Assembly (NCBI GenBank): GCA_003255065.1
Contig: QAOA01003275.1
Location: 94,952-158,951 of the forward strand
Origin: Cercis canadensis
Lineage: Eukaryota > Streptophyta > Magnoliopsida > Fabales > Fabaceae
Length of the DNA stretch: 64,000 nucleotides
Direction: 5' to 3'
Below the pieces are notes generated by a model, which was not told the origin of the DNA, made no database searches, and was given only the letters and a program-made list of their open reading frames with translations. Position numbers and translations under genes: made by a program. The stretch's first letter is position 1. Every line of letters starts with the position of its first letter. Shown here in pieces: positions 52,620 through 64,000 of this stretch.

Positions 52620-54277
52620 TGATGAACTGCCGAGGCTCCTCAAATTAGTTAAGTTTAAGGTCGGTTCCTAAGCTATTTGCAGCAAAGGGCAGCCCTAAGT
52701 CGAACCTAAGGATTGTTCTATTTAGTGAATCATATGGAGAAGCATATAAACAGGGGGGTTGTGTTTGTTTCTGTGATTAACAAAAATTAATTAAAAGTGG
52801 TAAAGTTTGAGAGAAAGCAACCATTCCAAGTCTTAACTAATTCTGATTTTGATTCATCTTTGATTTCCAAACCAATCCAAGTCTTAACTAATTCTGATTT
52901 TGATTCATCCTTGATTTTCAAGGATCCATTTAATTATTAATCATGTTTTTGGCCTTTAAAACATATCAAGAAGTCTCTCAATGTTCTATGGATGTCTACT
53001 GGTTAAGCAACGAGAATTCGGTTCAACAAGGGACTAAATGAATTAAGCAAACATTCAAGTCCAGTTTAACCTAAGTCCTGAATCCAGCCAAGGTAATTAA
53101 TCCGTCCAAGCTTAGAACCATTAATTAACCATACAATCCTCTTTTATCACATGCAAACAGAATATGAACACATGAATAATCCAATCCGAATTAAGCAATT
53201 CAAACAGAATATTTCAGAGGATTGAAAGAACTTGATTAACAACTAAAATGAAGAACAACAACACATAATCTCAAAATCAATAATCAGAATAGCAAAACCT
53301 GGATTGATATGATGGATTAGCCCTCCATGAACAAGAAGAGCTGAGTTCTTACAAAATATCTAAGAGAAAACTTAGAGACTAAGGAAAGAGGAAAAGCTGT
53401 CTAAAAATATCTAATGACTTGATTCTGAATTTCGGCTGCCCCCACTTGCTGATATAGACCTCCAAATTTACATGCACACCCAAATTGCCCTTAGGGCACA
53501 CTTGTTCCCATGGGCCTTAGCTTTAATTGGGCTTTAGTTTGGGCCCATTTCGACTTGTCATGAGGAAGTTAGGCCCATTTAAGTGGCAAAAGGTGTCTGG
53601 AACCGTCAGCTAATTTGCACAGTAAATAAGACCATCTTCAACATAAAATATGGTGAACCAGTCTGCATATCAATTGAAGCTCTGTCGGTTAGCTTTCCAA
53701 TGGTACTAGTTTCAGGTCCATATGACATTCACAACTCAAGTTATGACCCAAATACTGTATGTAGGTCAGGATCCTATCTGGAACCGTCAGCTAACTTTCA
53801 CAGCAAATAAGACCATCTTCCATATAAAATATGGTGAACCGGTCTTCCTATCAATTGAAGCTCTGTCTGTTATCTTTCCAATGGTACCAGTTTAAGGTCT
53901 ATATGACATTCAAAACTCAAGTTATGACCCAAATACTGCATGTAGGTCAGGATCCTGCGACAGCATGTCTTCTCTGGCTTCCAGGCTGCATATGACCTTC
54001 TGAACGTCCGAATTAGCTTTGGAGCCCTGAAAGAAAGTTGTAGACAATTCTCTCAGCTTTCCAACAAGGTATGACTCGGAATTTTTAGACATCCAGAACT
54101 CAAGATATGCATGAAACACAGAGACAGCATATAATGCCCAGTATTGCTGGAAATTGCAATTAAGCATAAATGGATCCAAAGTCATGAAATGAGGTCTAAG
54201 TCTATGCAATTCAGCCCAAAAGAGGTTTAAAAGACTAAGTATGAGGGATAACTATTATATAAAAAGTCTGTTCATCA
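52620..54277. mobile_element. Solo LTR of an LTR retrotransposon (copy 2)
   Basis: This 1,658-bp relative of the element at 13174-14608, in the same orientation, starts TGATGAACTGCC and ends GTTCATCA. It is flanked by a perfect 5-bp duplication, CCGAG (52615-52619 and 54278-54282). A different target site and duplication from copy 1 shows an independent insertion. It is about 220 bp longer, mostly because of an internal 181-bp tandem duplication (53596-53957) and a short repeat of an AAGTCTTAACTAATTCTGAT segment near 52830-52900. No coding region is recognisable; the open frames inside it do not match retroelement proteins. It is probably a solo LTR of an old element. Clade is undetermined. 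Confidence 0.88.
53596..53957. repeat. 181-bp tandem duplication within the second solo LTR
   Basis: TCTGGAACCGTCAGCTAA starts at 53596 and again at 53777, followed by matching text through GTAGGTCAGGATCCT. The first solo LTR has this segment only once. The two units differ at several bases, so the duplication is not very recent. Confidence 0.88.
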
Positions 54278-57200
54278 CCGAGTCAGAAACAGGGATGAAT
54301 CGAAACAGGGTCTTGGGGCAGATATAGTGACTCAGCAGGAAACAGACTCATCCTAGTTACAGAGAACCTTAGGAAAAATATCTGACTCAGATACATGGAT
54401 GAACCGAAACAGGGTCCCAGGGCAGATATAGTGACTCACCAAGAAAAAGTCTCGTCCCAGATACATTGAACCATAAGAAAAATATCCGGGTCTAAAACAG
54501 GGATGAACCAAAACAGTGTCCCGGGGCAGTTATAGTGACTCACCAGGAAACTGTCCCGTCCCAGATACAATGAACCAGAAGAAAAATATCCGAGTCAGAA
54601 ACAGGGATGAAACGAAACAGGGTCCCGGGGCATATATATTGACTCACCAGGAAACATTCTTGTCCCAGATACAGTGAACCATAAGAAAAATATCCGACTC
54701 AGAAACGGGGATGAACCGATCAGTGTCTTGGGGCAGATATAGTGACTTACCAGGAAACAGTCCCGTCCCAGATACAGTGAACCATAAGAAAAATATCCGA
54801 CTCAGAAACGGGGATGAACCGATCAAGGTCCCGGGGTAGATATAGTGACTTACCAGGAAACTGTCTCGTCCAAGATACAGTAACGCACAAGAAAAATATC
54901 CGACTCAGAAACATTGATTACCCGAAAAAGGGTCTCGGGCCAGATATAGTGACTTACCAGGAAACAGTCCCGTCCATGATACAGTCATGCACAAGAAAAA
55001 TATTCGAGTCAGAAACAGGGATGAACAGAAACAGGGTCCCGGGGCAGATATAGTGACTCAGCAGGAAACAGACTCATCCTAGTTACAGAGAACCTTAGGA
55101 AAAATATCTGACTAAGATACAGGGATGAACCGAAACAGGGTCCCGGGGTAGATATAGTGACTCACCAGGAAATAGTCCAGTCCCAGGTACAGTGTACCAT
55201 AAGAAAAATATCCGGCTCAGAAATAGGGATGAAACGAAACAGAGTCCCGGGGTAGATATATTGACTCACCAGGAAACAATCACGTCCCAGATATAGTGAA
55301 CCATAAGAAAAATATCTGACTAAAATATAGAGATGAACGGAAAGAGGATCCCAGGGAAGATATAGCGACTTACCAGGAAACTGTCCCGTCCAAGATACAG
55401 TGATGCACAAGAAAAATATCCGAGTCAGAAACTTGGATGAACCAAAACAGGGTCCCGGGCCAGATATATTGACTTACCAGGAAACTGTCCTATCCTAGAT
55501 ACAGTGCTACACAATAAAAATATCCGAGTCAGAAACAAGGATGAACCGAAACAAGGTCCCGGTCCAGATATAGTGACTTAACAGGAAACTGTCCCGTCCA
55601 AGATACAGTGATGCACAAGAAAAATATCTGAGTCAGAAACATGGATGAACCGAAACAGGGTCTCGGGCCAGATATAGTGACTTACCAGGAAACTGTCCCG
55701 TCCAAGATACAGTGACGCACAAGAAAAATATCCGAGTCAAAAACATTGATTAACCGAAATAGGGTCTCGGGCCAGATATAGTGACTTAACAGGAAACAAG
55801 CCCGTCCAAGATACAGTGATGCACAAGAAAAATATCCGAGTCAGAAATAGGGATGATCAGAAATAGGGTCCCGGGGCAGATATAGTGACTCACCAGGAAA
55901 CAATCCCGTCCCAGATATAGAGAACCGTAGGAAAAATATCTGACTAAGATACAGGGATGAACCGAAACAGGGTCCCGGGGTAGATATAGTGACTCACCAG
56001 GAAATAGTCCAGTCCCAGATACAGTGTGCCATAAGAAAAATATCCGACTCAGAAACAGGGATGAAACGAAACAGAGTCCCGGGGTAGATATATTGACTCA
56101 CTAGGAAACAATCACGTCCTAGATGTACTGAACCATAAGAAAAATATCCGACTCAAATACAGAGATGAACTGAGAGAGGATCCCGGGGAAGATATAACGA
56201 CTTACCTGGAAACTGTCCCGTCCAAGATACAGTGTTGCAGAAGAAAAATATCCGAGTCAGAAACAAGGATGAACCAAAACAAGGTCCCGGTCCAGTTATA
56301 TGAGACTTAACAGGAAACTGTCCTGTCCAAGATACAGTGATGCACAAGAAAAATATCTGAGTCAGAAACATAGATGAACCGAAACAGGGTCTCGGGCCAG
56401 ATATAATGACTTACTAGGAAACTATCCCGTCCAAGATACAGTGATGCACAAGAAAAATATCCGAGTCAAAAATAGGGATGAATCGAAATAGGGTCCCGAG
56501 GCAGATATAATGACTCACCAAGAAACAGTCCCGTCCCAGATACATTGAACCATAAGAAAAATATCCGCGTAAAAAATAGGGATGAACCGAAACAGTGTGC
56601 CAGGGCAGATATAGTGACTTACCAGGAAACTTTTCGGTCCAAGATACAGTGATGCACAAGCAAAATATCCGACTCAGAAACAAGGATGAATCGAAACAGA
56701 GTCGCGGGCCAGATATAGTGAATTACCAAGAAACTGTCCCGTCCAAGATACATTGATGCACAAGAAAAATATCCGAGTCAGAAACAGGGATGAATCGAAA
56801 CAGGGTCATGGGGCAGATATAGTGACTCAGCAGGAAACAGACTCATCCTAGTTACAGAGAACCTTAGGAAAAATATCTGACTCAGATACATGGATGAACC
56901 GAAACAGGGTCCCGGGGCAGATATAGTGACTCACCAAGAAAAAGACCCGTCCCAGAAACATTGAACCATAAGAAAAATATCCGGGTCTAAAACAGGGATG
57001 AACAGAAACAGTGTCCCGGGGCAGTTATAGTGACTTACCAGGAAACTGTCCCGTCCCAGATACAATGAACCAGAAGAAAAATATCCGACTCAGAAACAGG
57101 GATGAAACAAAACATGGATGAAACGAAACAGGGTCCTGGGGTAGATATAGTGACTCACGAGGAAACATTCCTGTCCCAGATACAGTGAACCATAAGAAAA

Positions 57201-60200
57201 ATATCCGACTCAGAAACGGGGATGATCCGATCAGTGTCTTGGGGCAAATATAGTGACTTACCAGGAAACTGTCCCGTCCAAGATACAGTGACGCACAAGA
57301 AAAATATTGGAGTCAGAAACAGGGATTAACAGAAACAAGGTCTCGGGGTAGATATAGTGACTCAGCAGGAAACAGACTCATCCTAGTTACAGAGAACCTT
57401 AGGAAAAATATCTGACTAAGATACAGGGATGAACTGAAACAGGGTCCCGGGGTAGATATAGTGACTCAACAGGAAATAGTCCAATGCCAGATACAGTGTA
57501 CCATAAGAAAAATATCCGGCTCAGAAACAGGGATGAAACGAAACAGAGTCTCGGGGTAGATATATTGACTCACCAGGAAACAATCACGTCCCAGATATAC
57601 TGAACCATAAGAAAAATATCTGACTAAAATACAGAGATGAACGGAAAGAGGATCCCGGGGAAGATATAGCGACTTACCAGGAAACTGTCCCGTCCAAGAT
57701 ACATTGATGCACAAGAAAAATATCCGAGTCAGAAATATAGATGAACCAAAACAGGGTCCTGGGCCAGATATAGTGACTTACCAGGAAACTGTCCTGTCCT
57801 AGATACAGTGCTACACAATAAAAATATCCGAGTCAGAAACAAGGATGAACCGAAACAAGGTCCCGGTCCAGAGATAGTGACTTAACAGGAAACTGTCCCG
57901 TCCAAGATACAGTGATGCACAAGAAAAATATCTGAGTCAGAAACATGGATGAACAGAAACAGGGTCTCGGGCCAGATATAATGACTTACCAGGAAACTCT
58001 GCCGTCCAAGATACAGTGATGCACAAGAAAAATATCTGAGTCAAAAACAGGGATGAATCGAAATAGGGTCCCTGGGCAGATATAGTGACTCACCAGGAAA
58101 CAGTCTCGTCCTAGATACAGAGAACGGTAGAAAAAATATTTGACTCAGATACAGGGATGAACCGAAACAGGGTCCCGGGGCAGATATAGTGACTCACCAA
58201 GAAACAGTCCCGTCCCAGATACATTGAACCATAAGAAAAATATCCGCGTAAAAAACAGGGATGAACCGAAACAGTGTCCTGGGGCAAATATAGTGACTTA
58301 CCAAGAAACTTTCCGGTCCAAGATACAGTGATGCACAAGCAAAATATCCGACTCAGAAACAAGGATGAATCGAAACAGAGTCCCGGGACAAATATAGTGA
58401 ATTACCAAGAAACTGTCCCGTCCAAAATACATTGATGCACAAGAAAAATATCCGAGTCAGAAACAGGGATGAATCGAAACAGGGACCTGGGGTAGATACA
58501 GTGACTCAGCAGGAAACAGTCTCATCCTAGTTACAGAGAACCTTAGGAAAAATATCTGACTCAGATACATGGATGAACCAAAATAGGGTAACGAGGCAGA
58601 TATAGTGACTCGCCAAGAAAAAGTCCCGTCCTAGATACATTGAAACATAAGAAAAATATCCGGGTCTAAAACAGGGATTAACCGAAACAGTGTCCCAAGG
58701 CAGCTATAGTGACTCACCAGGAAACTGTCCTGTCCCAGATACAGTGAACCATAAGAAAAATATCCGACTTAGAAACGGGGATGAACCGATCAGTGTCTTG
58801 GGGCTGATATAGTGACTTACCAGGAAACAGTCCCGTCCCAGATATAGTGAACCATAAGAAAAATAACTGACTCGGAAACGGGGATGAACCGATCAGGGTC
58901 CCGGGGTAGATATAGTGACTTACCAAGAAAGTGTCCCGTCCAAGATACAGTGACGCACAAGAAAAATATCCGAGTCAGAAACATTGATTAACAGAAACAG
59001 GGTCTCGGGCCAGATATAGTGACTTACCAGGAAACTGTCCCGTCCAAGATACAGTGATGCACAAGAAAAATATCCGAGTCAAAAACAGGGATGAATCGAA
59101 ATAGGTTCCCGGGGCAGATATAATGACTCACCAGGAAACAGTCTCGTCTTAGATACAGAGAACGGTAGGAAAAATATCTGACTCAGATACAGGGATGAAC
59201 CGAAACAGGGTCCCGGGGAAGATATAGTGACTCAACCAGAAACAGTCCCGTCCCAGATACAGTGAACCATAAGAAAAATATCCATGTCAGAAACAGGGAT
59301 GAACCGAAACAGTGTCCCGGGGCAGATATAGTGACTTACCAGGAAACTTTCCGGTCCAAGATACAGTGATGCACAAGCAAAATATCCGACTCAGAAACAA
59401 TGGTGAATCGAAACAGAGTCCCGGGCCAGATATAGTGAATTACCAAGAAACTGTCCCGCCCAAGATACATTGATGCACAAAAAAATATCCGAGTCAGAAA
59501 CAAGGATGAATCGAAACAGGGTCTTGGGGCAGATATAGTGACTCTCCAGGAAACAGTCTCATCCTAGTTACAGAGAACCTTAGGAAAAATATCTGACTCA
59601 GATACATGGATGAACCGAAACAGGTTCCCGGGGCAGATATAGTGACTCACCAAGAAAAAAGTCCCGTCCCATATACATTGAACCATAAGAAAAATATCCG
59701 GGTCTAAAACAGGGATGAACCGAAACAGTGTCCCGGGGCAGCTATAATGATTCACCAGGAAACTGTCCCGTCCCAGATAAAATGAACCATAAGAAAAATA
59801 TCCGAGTCAGAAATAGGGCTGAAACGAAACAGGGTCCCGGGGTAGATATAGTGACTCACCAGGAAACATTCCCGTCCCAGATACAATGATTCATAAGAAA
59901 AATATCCGACTCAGAAACGGGGATGAACCGATCAGTGTCTTGGGGCAGATATAGTGACTTACCAGGAAACAGTGCCGTCCCAGATACAGTGAACCATAAG
60001 AAAAATATCCGACTCAGAAAAGGGGATGAACCGATCTAGGTCCCGGGGTAGATATAGTGACTTACCAGGAAACTGTCCCGTCCGAGATACGTTGACGCAC
60101 AAGAAAAATATCCGAGTTAGAAACATTGATTAACCGAAACAGGATCTCGGGCCAAATATAGTGACTTACCAGGAAACAGTCCCGTCCAAGATACAGTCAT

Positions 60201-63200
60201 GCACAAGAAAAATATCCGAGTCAGAAACAGGGATGAACAGAAACAAGGTCCCGGAGCAGATATTGTGACTCAGTAGTAAATAGACCCGTCCCAGATACAG
60301 AGAACCGTATTAAAAATATCTGATTAAGATACAAGGATGAACCAAAACAAGGTCCCGGTGTAGATATAGTGACTCACCAGGAAATAGTCCAGTCCCAGAT
60401 ACAGTGTACCATAAGAAAAATATCCGGCTCAGAAATAGTGATGAAACGAAACAGAGTCCCGGGGTAGATATATTGACTCCCCAGGAAACAATCACGTCCC
60501 AGATATAGTGAACTATAAGAAAAATATCCGACTCAAATACAGAGATGAACCGAAAGAGGATCCCGGGGAAGATATAGCGACTTACCAGGAAACTGTCCCG
60601 TCCAAGATACAGTGATGCAATAGAAAAATATCCGAGTCAGAAACATGGATGAACCAAAACAGGGTCCGATGCTAGATATAGTGACTTACCAGGAAACTCT
60701 ACTGTCCTAGGTACAGTGCTGCACAATAAAAATATCCAAGTCAGAAACAAGGATGAACCGAAACAAGGTCCCGGTCCAGATATAGTGACTTAACAGGAAA
60801 CTGTCCCGTCCAAGATATATTGATGCACAAAAAAATATCTGAGTCAGAAACATGGATGAACCGAAATAGGGTCTCGGGCCAGATATAGTGACTTACCAGG
60901 AAACTGTCCCGTCCAAGATACAGTGATGCACAAGAAAAATATCCGAGTCAGAAACAGGGATGAAACGTAACAGGGTCCCGGGGTAGATATAGTGACTCAC
61001 CAGGAAACATTCCCGTCCCAGATACAGTGAACCATAAGAAAAATATCCGACTCAGAAACGGGGATGAACCGATTAGTGTCTTGGGGCAGATATAGTGACT
61101 TACCAGGAAACAGTCCCGTCCAAGATACAATGACGCATAAGAAAAATATCCGACTCAAATACAGAGATGAACTGAAAGAGGATCCTGGGGAAGATATAGC
61201 GACTTACCAGGAAACTGTCCCGTCCAAGATACAGTGATGCACAAGAAAAATATCCGAGTCAGAAACAGAGATGAATCGAAACAGGGTCCCGGGTCAGATA
61301 TAGTGACTCACCAGGAAACAGTCTCGTCCTAGATACAGAGAACGGTAGGAAAAATATCTGACTCAGATAAAGGGATGAACCGAAATAGGGTCCCGGGGCA
61401 GATATAGTGACTCACCAACAAATAGTCCCGTCCCAGATACATTGAACCATAAGAAAAATGTTTGACTCAAAAATAGGGATGAACCGAAACAGTGTCCCGG
61501 GGCGGCTGTAGTGACTTACCAGGAAACTTTCCCGTCCAAGATACAGTGATGCACAAGCAAAATATCCGAGTCAGAAACAGGAATGAATCGAAGCAGGGTC
61601 CCGGGGCAGATATAGTCACTCACCAGGAAACTGTCCCGTCCAAGATACAGTGATGCACAAGAAAAATATCCGAGTCAGAAAAAGTGATGAACCGAAACAG
61701 GGCCTCGGGCCCGATATAGTGACTCACCAAGAAATAGTCTTGTCCCAGATATAGAGAACCACAAGAAAAAGATCTTAGTCAGATATAGGGATGATTCGAA
61801 ACAATGTCTAGGGCAGCTATAGTGACTCACTAAGAAACAGTGCCATCACAGATACAGTGAACCATAAGAAAAATATCGGTGTCAGAAACAGGATGAACCG
61901 AAACAGGGTCCCGGAGCAGATAAAAAGACTCACTAGGAAATATTCCCATCGCAATTACATTGATGCACAAGAAAAATATACGAGTCAGAATTAGGGAGGA
62001 ACCAAAACAGGGTCCCGGGGCAGATATAGTGACTCACCAGGAAACAGTACTGTCCCAGATACATTGAACCATAAAAAAAATATCCGAGTCAAAACAGGGA
62101 TGAAACGAAACAGGTTCTCAGGGTAGATATACTGACTCACCCAGAAACACTGCCGTCCCAGATAAAGTGAACCATAAGAAAAATATCCGACTCAGAAACA
62201 GGGATGAACCGATCAGGGTCCCGGGGCAAATATAGTGACTTACCAGGAAACTGTCCCATCCAAGATACAATGATGCACAAGAAAAATATCCGAGTCAGAA
62301 ACAGTTATGTTCCGAAACAGGGTCCCGGGGCAGATATAGTAACTCTCCAGGAAACTGTCCCATCCCAGATACAGAGAACCGTAGGAAAAATATCTGACTC
62401 AGATACAGGGATGAACCGAAACAGGGTCCCAGGGCAGATATAGTGACTCACCAATAAACAGTACTGCCCCAGATACATTGAGCCATAAGCAAAATATCCA
62501 AGTCAGAAACAGGGATGAATCGAAACAGGGTCCCGGGGCAGATATTGTGACTCACCAGGAAATAGTCTCGTCCTAGTTACAGATAACCTTAGGAAAAATA
62601 TCTGACTTAGATACAGGGATGAAACGAAACAAGGTCCTGGGGCAGATATAGAGACTCAACAAGAAAAAGTCCCGTCCCAAATACATTGAAACATAAGAAA
62701 AATATCCGGGTCAAAAACAGGGATGAACCGAAATAGTGTCCCGGGGCAGCTATAGTGACTCACCAGGAAACTGTCCCATCCCAGATACAGTGAACCATAA
62801 GAAAAATATCCGAGTCAGAAAAAGGGATGAAACGAAACAGGGTCCCGGGGTAGATATAGTGACTCACCAGGAAACATTCCCGTCCCAGATACAGTTAAGC
62901 ATAAGAAAAATATCCGACTCAGAAACGGGGATGAACCGATCAGGGTCCCGGGGTAGATATAGTGACTCACCCGGAAACAGTGCCGTCCCAGATACAGTGA
63001 ACTATAAAAAAAATATCCGACTCAGAAACGGGGATGAACCGATCAGGGTCCCGAGGCAAATATAGTGACTTACCAGGAAACTGTCCCGTCCAAGATACAG
63101 TGATGCACAAGAAAAATATCCGAGACAGAAACAGTGATGATCCGAAACAGGGTCTCGGGCCAGATATTGTGACTTTCCAGGAATCTGTCCTGTCCAAGTT

Positions 63201-64000
63201 ACGGTGATGGACAAGAACAATATCCGTGTTAGAACCAGGGATGAACCGAAATACATTGACCCAGATACAGTGAAACTTAAGAAAAATATCCGAGTCAGAA
63301 AAAAGGATGAAACGAAACAGGGTTCCGGGGTAGATATAGTGACTCACCAGGAAATAGTCCCGTCCCAGATACAGAGAACCGTAGGAAAAATATCTGACTA
63401 AAATACAATGATGAACTGAAACAGGGTCCAGGGCAGATATAGTCACCCACCAATAAACAGTCCCGCCCCAGATAAGTTGAGCCATAAGAAAAATATCCAA
63501 GTCAGAAACAGGGATGAATCGAAACAGGGTCCCGGGGCAGATATAGTGACTCACCAGGAAATAGTCTCGTCCTAGTTACAGATAACCTTAGGAAAAATAT
63601 CTGACTCAGATACAGGGATGAATCGAAACAAGGTCCCGGGGCAGATATAGAGACTCAAGAAGAAAAAGTCTCGTCCCAAATACATTGACCCATATGAAAA
63701 ATATCCGGGTCAAAAATAGGGATGAACCGAAACAGTGTCCCGGGGCAGCTATAGTTACTCACCAAGAAACTGTCCCGTCCCAGATACAGTGAACCTTAAG
63801 AAAAATATCCGAGTCAGAAAAAGGGATGAAACGAAACAGGGTCCCGGGGTAGATATAATGACTCACCAGGAAACATTCCCATCCTAGATACAGTGAACCA
63901 TAAGAAAAATATCTGACTCAGAAACGGGGATGAACCGATTAGGGTCCCGGGGCAGATATAGTGACTTACCAGGAAACTGTCATGTCCAAGATACAGTGAT
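54278..64000 (+). repeat. 104-bp satellite array, block D
   Basis: About 93 monomers continue with block C2 classes (CCGATCAGGG, TAGTTACAGAGAACCTTAGG, CCAGTTATATGAGAC) in the same orientation, to the end of the window. The part at about 57353-60670 is a paralogue of about 39420-43560. Monomers near 61700-62000 and 63200-63270 are more diverged or deleted (for example AGATCTTAGTCAGATATAGG, and a joined ACCGAAATACATTGACCCAG). The 195-codon open frame on the minus strand at 62967-63554 is repeat-derived. No gene or RNA was seen. Confidence 0.95.

Noticed and set aside
53583-54209. Open frames of 75 and 95 codons within the second solo LTR
   Set aside because: They are not supported as proteins: the first copy of the LTR does not keep them in matching form and no retroelement domain is recognisable.
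13174-54277. The two LTR copies as the two ends of one 41-kb retroelement
   Set aside because: Each copy has its own perfect 5-bp duplication (TGACT and CCGAG), the copies are clearly diverged, and the interval is satellite plus a hAT element with no retroelement coding.
62967-63554. A 195-codon open frame on the minus strand, and dozens of 60-140 codon frames of similar composition (FLxRIFFLWFTVSGTGLFPG...)
   Set aside because: They are translations of the satellite. Because 104 is not a multiple of 3, successive monomers are read in all three frames, giving look-alike peptides wherever no stop occurs. There is no start context, domain or conservation beyond the DNA repeat.
1-64000. CRISPR-like array
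   Set aside because: The repeat is continuous with no unique spacers between conserved repeats, no cas genes are present, and the inserted transposons are of plant type.
1-64000. CENP-B-box-like motif on the minus strand (TTTCGGTTCATCCCTG)
   Set aside because: It fits TTCG....A.. but ends CCTG instead of CGGG, so two core bases fail. Plants are not known to rely on a CENP-B box, and the match is likely chance.
1-64000. rDNA intergenic-spacer subrepeats
   Set aside because: No rRNA gene, promoter or terminator was seen in 64 kb, and the array is far longer than usual spacer subrepeats.

Overview
The window is almost entirely one plant-type satellite DNA array. About 55.7 of the 64 kb consists of head-to-tail copies of a 104-bp monomer (roughly 535 copies by length), all in the same orientation and with no inverted block seen. 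The monomer is itself built from three related units of about 35 bp (35+34+35), each starting with a CAGATAyAG-like motif. No host gene, rRNA or tRNA was recognised. The many short open frames across the array are by-products of the repeat.

Three insertions interrupt the array, each with an exact target-site duplication that shows which monomer was hit. (1) 13174-14608 is a solo LTR (TG...CA ends, 5-bp duplication TGACT). (2) 19892-25107 is a 5.2-kb autonomous-type hAT DNA transposon (8-bp duplication CTTACCAG, TAGGGGTrTAA terminal inverted repeats). It carries a BED-finger transposase gene, now a pseudogene with three in-frame stops and one frameshift. (3) 52620-54277 is a second solo LTR of the same family (5-bp duplication CCGAG), lengthened by internal duplications. 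The hAT protein resembles the plant RICESLEEPER/Ac-like group, so a flowering plant, probably a eudicot, is the likely source; the species cannot be named from this sequence.

The array is a patchwork of higher-order repeats. From 1 to about 27.6 kb, monomers beginning CACATATAG alternate with CAGATATAG types, with local 6-mer (about 0.61-0.62 kb) and 2-mer (208 bp) amplifications. Near 27.6-27.7 kb there is a chimeric monomer, and after it the composition changes. The CACATATAG class disappears. New monomer classes appear (CCGATCAGGGTCCC, TAGTTACAGAGAACCTTAGG, CCAGTTATATGTGAC) and recur in a fixed order, with duplications of 623 bp, 728 bp, 3.88 kb and a segment of about 4 kb repeated 17 kb away. 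A single N at 50388 is flanked by a 171-bp redundancy and looks like an assembly join.

The array has no gene system in the usual sense. Its interest lies in the nested 35 -> 104 -> multi-kilobase repeat hierarchy, which could mark centromeric or other constitutive heterochromatin. That role is an inference the sequence alone cannot prove.
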